DNA from: an uncultured Rickettsiales bacterium
GTDB taxonomy: Bacteria; Pseudomonadota; Alphaproteobacteria; Rs-D84
NCBI GenBank assembly: GCA_900550565.1
Contig: URSG01000025.1
Location: forward strand, 1 to 6,787
Length of the DNA: 6,787 bases
Direction of reading: 5' to 3'
In this document: positions 1 to 6,400 of the stretch, piece after piece
Layout: each line of letters opens with the position of its first letter
Position numbering within the stretch: the first letter of the stretch is position 1
Translations under genes and position numbers: made by a program
Notes under the pieces: generated by a model
Told to the model about the DNA's origin: nothing
The model's database searches: none
The model's input: the letters and a program-made list of their open reading frames with translations, nothing else

Positions 1-495
1 CGTTCGCCAAAATGTCATTATAATCAAACGATACGCCGCCGCCACAATGCCGACCAGGTGCGAAAAATCGTCACCGCCGCCGACGACGACATTACGTTCA
101 GTTGGGATATAATCTGTGGCTTTCCAGGGGAAACCGACGAATATTTCGCCCAAACAATGGCCCTGGTCCAGGTTGCGCGCCCGATAAAAATTCACGCATT
201 TCCGTTTTCGCCCCGTCCTGGGACGCCGGCCGCCACAATGCCGGGACACGTTGACCGACGTATCAGCAAAGAACGCGTAAAAATCATCACACACGCCGCA
301 GACGCAAATCGCGCCGAATTTATGACGCGCCAAATTGGCAAAACCGTCCAGGTTCTGGTTGAAGAAAAAAACATCGCGCGCGACCCACACGATATTGACG
401 TAAAAATCGCCGGCGCGCCCGTGGCAGAACGCACTGTTTGCGACGTTGTTTTGTCTGGGATTGACGGGGACGCATTTATTGGAACATTACAATAA
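1..495 (+). CDS. mtaB: tRNA (t6A37) methylthiotransferase MtaB, C-terminal part
   Basis: This is the end of a radical-SAM methylthiotransferase. MtaB enzymes add a methylthio group to C2 of t6A at position 37 of ANN-decoding tRNAs, using two iron-sulfur clusters. About 164 residues are visible of a family length usually over 400, so both cluster-binding regions lie upstream of the window. Numbering from the first in-frame codon, the Arg-Arg-Arg-His-Asn segment at 12-16 fits the conserved region after the QSG motif. Asp-Ile-Ile-Cys-Gly-Phe-Pro-Gly-Glu-Thr at 36-45 is the classic MiaB/MtaB/RimO signature. His-Ala-Phe-Pro-Phe-Ser-Pro-Arg-Pro-Gly-Thr-Pro at 65-76 favours MtaB over MiaB or RimO. 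The last 50 or so residues form a short beta-rich, TRAM-like tail for RNA binding. The frame stays open to the window edge, but residues 1-11 do not match the family well, so a frameshift or base error near the edge is possible. No terminator separates it from the next gene. Confidence 0.85.
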   Translation, partial: RSPKCHYNQTIRRRHNADQVRKIVTAADDDITFSWDIICGFPGETDEYFAQTMALVQVARPIKIHAFPFSPRPGTPAATMPGHVDRRISKERVKIITHAADANRAEFMTRQIGKTVQVLVEEKNIARDPHDIDVKIAGAPVAERTVCDVVLSGIDGDAFIGTLQ

Positions 496-503
496 AAAAT
501 CTG

Positions 504-532
504 TTGGCAAATCGTGATATTGTTGCTAGTAT
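504..532 (+). promoter_or_regulatory. sigma-70-like promoter for the carboxypeptidase-holB-tatD operon
   Basis: TTGGCA at 504-509 matches the -35 consensus in five of six bases. It is followed by an exact 17-base spacer and by TAGTAT at 527-532, which matches the -10 consensus in four of six. The predicted transcription start is about 539, only two or three bases before the ATG at 542. No purine-rich ribosome-binding sequence lies between the -10 and the ATG, so the message would be leaderless or nearly so. Read-through from mtaB is also possible, because no hairpin terminator separates the genes. Confidence 0.55.
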
Positions 533-535
533 CAC
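514..535. promoter_or_regulatory. inverted repeat overlapping the -10 box, possible operator
   Basis: GTGATA at 514-519 and TATCAC at 530-535 are perfect inverted arms separated by 10 bases. The repeat covers the second half of the promoter spacer and all of the -10 box, where a dimeric repressor would block RNA polymerase. It lacks a following T-run, so it is a poor terminator for mtaB. Six-base arms can arise by chance, and no regulator is encoded in the window. Confidence 0.3.
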
Positions 536-541
536 ATCACT

Positions 542-1717
542 ATGAGAAAGAAAATATTCGCAATTATAATTGCACTGATTTCAACCACAGCACATGCTGA
601 TTTTTCAACATCTGCAAAATCTGCGTTCTTGATTGACTATGAATCAGGAACGGAAATTGTTGCAAAGAACGCCGACACGCTGATGCCACCGTCGTCAATG
701 ATAAAATTGATGACGTTGACGGTCTTGTTTGATGAAATCAAGGCTGGCAACATCAATCTGGACGATCGCGTGACCGTCGGCCCAAATGCAGACTATAAAA
801 ACCCATTGTGGTATCCGGCCAGTAAAATCTGTCTGTCAACGGGCCAGACAATCACCGTGCGCGATTTGATTCTGGGGCTGATTGTGTTGTCTGGGGGCGA
901 CGCGTCGGTTGTCGTTGCCGAACGCATTTCTGGCACTGAATCTGCGTTCACTGAACAGATGACAAAAAAGGCGCGTGCAATCGGTATGCCCCTGTCAACA
1001 TTTGGAAATGCCAGTGGCCTGCCGAATCCGAATAATTTGATGACCAGTCGCGAACTGGCAACACTGGCGACGCACATCATCAGCGATTACCCAGATATTT
1101 ATCCTATGTTCGCAACCAAGCGTTTTGAATTTGCCGAACACCAGACGGATTGGTGTCGCGATTGGGGACGGACACATACGCTGAATTACAACAAACTGTT
1201 GTTTATTATGCCGGGCGCAGACGGTCTGAAAACCGGCCACACCGAAGATGGCGGATACGGTATGGTTGCCAGCAGTCGCGTTGGTGGACGTCGTCTGATT
1301 GGCGTGATAAACGGATTTCGTGGACGTGGACACGACGCATTGGCCGCAGAAATGAAAAAACTGTTGAATTACGGATATGAAACGACGAAAAATCATACTT
1401 TTTACCGTCCAGGCGACAAGATTGCTAAAATCCCAGTATGGTATGGTCGCCAGGATTTTGTCATTGCAACTGTGGCACAACCACTGGCCGTCACAATGCC
1501 CAAGAAACAGACCATGGACGGGATTCGCGTATTGGCACGATATTCAGACCCACACCCGGCCCCGATTGCCGTGGGCGACGTTCTGGGCGAAATTATCGTT
1601 GAACAAAACGGTCGCACGATTGCGCGCGCGCCACTGGTCGCACAGAATCGCGTGGCAAAAACACAGTTCTTTGGTCGCATCATCAGAAATATTCGCGTGA
1701 TGATTGGCGCACGATAA
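542..1717 (+). CDS. dacA: D-alanyl-D-alanine carboxypeptidase (PBP5/6 family, peptidase S11)
   Basis: This enzyme removes the terminal D-Ala from peptidoglycan pentapeptides in the periplasm, limiting cross-linking. Of its 391 residues, 1-19 form a signal peptide: Lys-rich start, hydrophobic core, and Ala-His-Ala before the likely cut ahead of Asp20. The catalytic Ser-x-x-Lys is Ser52-Met-Ile-Lys55, and the Lys-Thr-Gly box is 230-232. The position of the usual Ser-Gly-Asn box reads Ser117-Gly-Gly119-Asp, so Asn is replaced by Gly (codon GGC at 896-898), an unusual active-site change. Residues about 284-375 match the beta-rich PBP5 C-terminal domain. The end (about 375-391, with Phe-Phe-Gly-Arg-Ile-Ile and several Arg) is the expected amphipathic helix that holds the protein to the outer face of the inner membrane. 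The ATG is fixed by the signal peptide; it has no Shine-Dalgarno sequence and lies close to the promoter. In many Alphaproteobacteria a gene of this type precedes tmk and holB; here it directly precedes holB. The gene letter (dacA, dacC or dacF) is not certain. Confidence 0.92.
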   Translation: MRKKIFAIIIALISTTAHADFSTSAKSAFLIDYESGTEIVAKNADTLMPPSSMIKLMTLTVLFDEIKAGNINLDDRVTVGPNADYKNPLWYPASKICLSTGQTITVRDLILGLIVLSGGDASVVVAERISGTESAFTEQMTKKARAIGMPLSTFGNASGLPNPNNLMTSRELATLATHIISDYPDIYPMFATKRFEFAEHQTDWCRDWGRTHTLNYNKLLFIMPGADGLKTGHTEDGGYGMVASSRVGGRRLIGVINGFRGRGHDALAAEMKKLLNYGYETTKNHTFYRPGDKIAKIPVWYGRQDFVIATVAQPLAVTMPKKQTMDGIRVLARYSDPHPAPIAVGDVLGEIIVEQNGRTIARAPLVAQNRVAKTQFFGRIIRNIRVMIGAR

Positions 1718-1720
1718 AGG
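1716..1720 (+). promoter_or_regulatory. ribosome binding site of holB
   Basis: AAAGG overlaps the stop codon of the carboxypeptidase gene and lies nine bases before the ATG at 1730. It supports that start and suggests translational linkage of the two genes. Confidence 0.5.
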
Positions 1721-1729
1721 CATAAATCT

Positions 1730-2629
1730 ATGGCACCCAAGAAAAACGCACCTTTGTATAATTTTCCAGACCCCATAGACAACGAATTTATGGTTGGTCA
1801 CGATGATGTGTTGCGTGATTTTATAAACGCCTGGGCAAATCGTGACGCGTATCCAATTCACCCAGTCTGGATGCTGGCCGGGCCACGCGGTATTGGCAAG
1901 GCGACATTGGCGTATAAAATTGCCCGTATGGTGTATGGAAATGTCGGCGATTTCTTTATCATAGATTTAGCGCACAATTTTGACGACAAGGGTAAAAAGT
2001 TAGACACAAATACCATATCGGTCAGCACGATGCGCACAATGATTGATAAAATGCAGATGTCGTCAATGTCGGGCGAATGGCGCGTGGTGCTGATTGATTC
2101 CGTTGATGAACTTAGTCGTTCGGCGGCAAATTCTATGCTGAAATTATTAGAAGAACCGCCGGCCAAGACACTGTTTTTGCTGGTTGTGCATCAATTATCA
2201 AATGTATTGCCGACAATCCGTTCACGGGCGCGCGTTGAAAAAATGCGACCACTGACGGTGGAACAACTGCGCCAACTGTGCGTGCACTTTATCCCAGACG
2301 GAAACACAGACACAGAAATGTTGAAACTGGCCGATGGCAGTTTTGGAAAAATCGCCGCGCTGAAACGCACTGGTGGCGACGTGATATACAACGAACTGAT
2401 TGAAACGCTGGAAAATCCACACTCTAATTCTGGGGACGTTATGGCGATTGCGAAAAATATTTCCAGTGACCCTGCGTTGTATGAAATTTTACTGGACGCG
2501 ATTGCACACTTTGGTCTGGCCGACATTTATCCAATGGCGACACGCGCAATCGCAGATATTCGCAATATTCGCCTGGAACCTGAAATTGCGATATTCAAAA
2601 TCATTATGGAAATAAAAAAATGCTTATAG
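1730..2629 (+). CDS. holB: DNA polymerase III subunit delta' (clamp loader)
   Basis: Delta' is part of the clamp loader that places the beta sliding clamp on DNA during replication. In its 299 residues the AAA+ features appear in order. Met-Val-Gly-His at 21-24 matches the family's Gly-His start. The Walker A loop is Gly51-Pro-Arg-Gly-Ile-Gly-Lys57-Ala-Thr59. A Walker B-like strand is Val-Val-Leu-Ile-Asp123 to Glu127. The Leu-Leu-Glu-Glu-Pro-Pro block is 139-144. The sensor-1/arginine-finger motif reads Ser165-Arg166-Ala167 where Ser-Arg-Cys is common, keeping the Arg. The four-cysteine zinc module that E. coli delta' has after Walker A is absent, and the protein is shorter than the 334-residue E. 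coli protein. DnaX (tau/gamma) is the alternative, but the small size, the Ser-Arg-Ala motif and the neighbours favour HolB. The start is supported by AAAGG nine bases upstream. Its last ten bases overlap tatD. The usual neighbours tmk and metG are missing on either side. Confidence 0.88.
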   Translation: MAPKKNAPLYNFPDPIDNEFMVGHDDVLRDFINAWANRDAYPIHPVWMLAGPRGIGKATLAYKIARMVYGNVGDFFIIDLAHNFDDKGKKLDTNTISVSTMRTMIDKMQMSSMSGEWRVVLIDSVDELSRSAANSMLKLLEEPPAKTLFLLVVHQLSNVLPTIRSRARVEKMRPLTVEQLRQLCVHFIPDGNTDTEMLKLADGSFGKIAALKRTGGDVIYNELIETLENPHSNSGDVMAIAKNISSDPALYEILLDAIAHFGLADIYPMATRAIADIRNIRLEPEIAIFKIIMEIKKCL

Positions 2630-3378
2630 ACACACATTGTCATTTAACCGACAGTTATGTGTCGGGTGATTTGCGTGACGTGCTGGCACGCGCCGCAGAA
2701 TACGGTGTCCAGAAAATCATCTGTCCAACGGCCGAACCTGGGGACATAGAACACGCAATTAAAATCATTGAAAAATATAATAACGTGTGGGCGACGATTG
2801 GTATTCACCCAGAATACCATGGTGCGAACGCTGTTGACTTTTTAACCCATGCGGTAATGACACATCCGCGCGTTGTTGGCGTTGGCGAAATTGGCCTGGA
2901 CTATCACGAATGTGGTGGCGACACACGCGACGCACAAATCAAATTATTTACCACACAACTGGATATTGCACGCCAGTATGACTTGCCGGTGGCGATACAT
3001 ACGCGCGACGCAGAACGCGATACGCTGGACATATTGCGCGGCGATGTTCGTGGGGTTATGCACTGCTTTACCAGTTCGTGGGATATGGCGCGCATAATGC
3101 TGGACCGTGGGTTTTATTTTTCGGCCAGTGGAATTTTAACATTCAAGAACGCCGGTGAAATTCGCGAAACATTTGCGAAAATTCCAACAGACCGCCTGGT
3201 CGTTGAAACCGACAGTCCGTTTTGCGCCCCAGTGCCGTATCGTGGCAAAACGTGCCAACCATTTATGGTCACAGAAACGGCGCGCGTTCTGGCTGAAATT
3301 CACGGTTTAACATTGGAACAACTGGCCCCGATTTTAGAACAAAACACATACGCGTTGTATCCAAAAATGAACGGGTAA
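2620..3378 (+). CDS. tatD: TatD family metal-dependent hydrolase (DNase)
   Basis: TatD proteins are cytoplasmic TIM-barrel metalloenzymes of the amidohydrolase superfamily with 3'-5' exonuclease and DNase activity, linked to DNA repair and turnover. The 252 residues match the family length. All expected metal ligands are visible: His6-x-His8 in Ile-Asp-Thr-His-Cys-His, Glu90 in Gly-Glu-Ile-Gly-Leu-Asp-Tyr, His127 in Ala-Ile-His-Thr-Arg, His148 in Met-His-Cys-Phe, and Asp198 in Glu-Thr-Asp-Ser-Pro. The family block Ala-Pro-Val-Pro-Tyr-Arg-Gly-Lys is at 203-210; the Asn-Glu-Pro that often follows reads Cys-Gln-Pro here. The ATG lies inside the end of holB (10-base overlap in another frame), with GGA at 2608-2610 nine bases before it, so translation is probably coupled to holB. 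YcfH/TatD paralogues cannot be told apart from sequence alone; placement beside holB is the standard context for this member. Confidence 0.92.
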   Translation: MLIDTHCHLTDSYVSGDLRDVLARAAEYGVQKIICPTAEPGDIEHAIKIIEKYNNVWATIGIHPEYHGANAVDFLTHAVMTHPRVVGVGEIGLDYHECGGDTRDAQIKLFTTQLDIARQYDLPVAIHTRDAERDTLDILRGDVRGVMHCFTSSWDMARIMLDRGFYFSASGILTFKNAGEIRETFAKIPTDRLVVETDSPFCAPVPYRGKTCQPFMVTETARVLAEIHGLTLEQLAPILEQNTYALYPKMNG

Positions 3379-3394
3379 TATAAATATTATTATC

Positions 3395-3430
3395 AAATAA
3401 AAATCCCCACCAATCGGTGGGGTATTTTTT
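3395..3430. terminator. bidirectional intrinsic terminator between convergent genes
   Basis: A perfect 7-base GC-rich stem (CCCCACC at 3405-3411, GGTGGGG at 3416-3422) encloses the loop AATC. On the + strand it is followed by TA and six T's (3425-3430), ending the tatD operon. On the - strand it is followed by A and five T's (complement of 3399-3403), ending the autotransporter transcript, whose stop codon is at 3434-3436. One hairpin therefore serves both converging units in a 55-base gap. Confidence 0.9.
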
Positions 3431-3433
3431 ATC

Positions 3434-6400
3434 CTAGAAACGGTATGAACCAGATACCTTGATGTTATGTAATTGGATATCCTGATTATACTGATACCGG
3501 TAATCCAGCCCAACCTGGAATCCGGTTGCCGACAGCATTTCCACACCGCCACCGATATTTGCCCACAGTGGGTCAATATCTATGTCGTATGACGTGAATT
3601 TCTTGGCCGTGGCGAATTTATACTTTGCGTTGTCCGGCGCACCCAGAACGTCGTATTCAACCCCAATCGTTGCATACGGACGAACCTGAAACCAGACCGA
3701 CGGATAAATACGTTTTTGCGCGGTCAACGAATACCCCGGTGTGAACGACAGATATCCGTCTGATTTCATTTTCATATAGTCGTGACCACCAACCTTTTCC
3801 GTGACGCTGAATCCGAAATTATACCCTGCGCGTGCATACATATTGCCAACAATATACTGGTTCAGCCAATCGTGCAACAGGCCCCATTCTGTATTCAGTG
3901 CAAATGCAGTGCCACTGCCGTCAATGGTGCCGTTGACAAACGTCTGGTGACGCGTGATGTCAAACACGTGCAAATCCAAGAACGCATTTCCATACGCGCG
4001 CGTTTTTTCGCCCAATGTCTGCATCAAATAACCGCCCAGGCCGATGTTCGTATTGGCAACCTTGGCGTCAACGTGACCGGCAATAAACGGATTTTCAGTT
4101 GTATAGCCCAGGTTCATCGCATCTGACACATCGGTTGACGTATGCGACACGCGCCCAGCCAGCCCCAGAATCAACGTATTAGTATGCTGCCAATCAAATC
4201 CGCCAGTGATATTAAAGCGATTACCGTCGGCGTGTTTGCCGTCTGATACTTTCTGGAACAACATTCCGTATTCGGCGTCAACCCACGCCTTTTTCAGATT
4301 GCGATTACGATTCCAAATAAATTCGTCCAGCATGTGGTCTTCAAATGAACGCGCACTGGTGTGTTCGTTCAAGATGACGCTGCCTGCGACCTGTTCAATT
4401 TCACGCGCCTGGAACAGACGGCTGAACCGCGATAACGGCGCACTGTCACGATATGTGTTATAGTGTTCCATACGGCCATATAATTCATTTGCCATTGTTT
4501 CCAGGTTTGTTCCGCGGAACAACACAGGCAATAATTCAATCGCGTGACGACCTGTGAATCCCTGTTTTGCCATCTGGTCTGCAATGATATTATCCAGTGC
4601 GCCGGCCGACACATATTCGCCGTCTGTATGTTCGGCATTGCGCGCAACAATCGGCTGAATCTTGAATAATTCCACCGGCCCACCAAAGCGTGGGTCAAAC
4701 ACGACATAAATACTGTCCGATGTGCCATTGCCATCAGTATCACGCATTGTCAAATATGCCGATGAATTCCCAGCCGGCATACCGTCAAAGTAATCATAGC
4801 AAATACTGCCCGACGCATTGCAAATCACAACGTTCAGATTGCGCAATTTGTCACCTGATTCTGTGATGCCCCCCTGGGCATAGACCAACCAAATCGCATC
4901 ACCTGCGTCGGCCAATTCGCGCAACGCAATACCAATCTGGTCGGACGCACCGCCACCAATACCACCAGACGGCGTCAGCCCCAGTGATAAATCAGATGCA
5001 AATTTGCCGTCAACTGTAATCAACGCACCATCGCCCGATGCGGCATTTGTAATTTGCCCCAGCGTGCCATCAGCCAGGCTGACCGACGACCAATAGTTTG
5101 GCAATCCGGCCATACTTGATTTATTGCTGATGTTTGCGAACACCTTGCTGGTGTCAGTAAATGCGTAATCGCCACCGACGTGCATCTGGCCCAGGTTGGC
5201 AAATGTCACCCCACCCGACAGATTACCTGCAATGTTGGCATTCAAGTGTGTTGCAGGCACAGCGAACACAATCAGGTTTGTAGCGTTCAAATTGCCCCCC
5301 AGATTGAAATCTGTGGCAGAAATACGATACGAATTTGCATCAATATTCACGTCCCCAGCATTTAATACACCTGTGAATTTTTGATATAAATTCGTCGCAT
5401 TAAATGTATTTTCCACGTCCAGCGATCTACCACCCAGTGTGATTGCGCCATTATTCACGACATCGTGACTGCTGATGTTATTTGCAATCAACTGAATTTC
5501 TGCACCATTGTCAACATTGATATTGCCACCGATTGTAATATTGCCACTTGTTGACGCCAGAACAAACGGTGTCCCGGTTGCACCGACTGACATATCGCCA
5601 TCGCTGCTTGCGACTGCGCCCGTCGCAGACAAACTTCCTGCGATTTCCACATTGTTTGTTGCGGTAATACTGCGCGTCACAGAATCCACCGTAATTGTGC
5701 CACCGGTCAGCGAAACCGACGACGTGGCAACGCCCCCCGTCAGCGATTTCAGATTCAGCGTGCCACCCGACACCAACAACTGGCCCAACTGAATATCGCC
5801 GCCGGCGGTATCAGACCCAAATATTTCTGTCACAGCATTACCAGAATTTGTAATATTACCCGTCACGCGTATTTGGCGCGTGTGCAAAAGGGTATATGTA
5901 TTTCCAGACGACACCAGGTTTCCTGCAATACTAATTTGGCCGGTTGTATCCGTTGGCGCCTTTATCGTCATAGTGCCTGTATTCGTGACGTTTTGCAGTG
6001 TAATATTTCCACCGGTCAACATCGTTATCCCTGCACTGGAAATATCACCGTTCAGTGTCAATGCATTGGTCGCACTTAGTGTAGTTTTTGCGGCATTTCC
6101 CACAATCAATTCATCAGCGGTTAAATCAACAGCCCTGATTTCCATTTCGGAATTATTTTTCAGCGTTTCGGCCGTAAAATTGCCGGCACTGTTCATTTTT
6201 ACTTTGCCATCTGTTTCATTAGCAACCGTAGCAAAAGACAGCGCACTGTTTGACGTCGTTGTAATATCCACTGTTCCGTGTGTCAGTTGCAAATCACGCA
6301 TAGTTCCCAAATCCAGGCTGCCGGTTGTCAACTTAAACTCATTTGACGCCGTCATACCTGATAAATCAACCCCGTGTACAAACGTCGTTGTACCAGAAAC

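Noticed and set aside
995..1480. Minus-strand open frame of 161 codons inside the carboxypeptidase gene.
   Set aside because: The + strand frame here encodes clear S11 family motifs; the antisense frame shows no recognisable domain and no ribosome-binding site.
4369..4743. Minus-strand open frame of 124 codons overlapping the autotransporter in another frame.
   Set aside because: The autotransporter frame across this stretch gives a coherent linker and conserved-looking block, while the alternative has no recognisable features.
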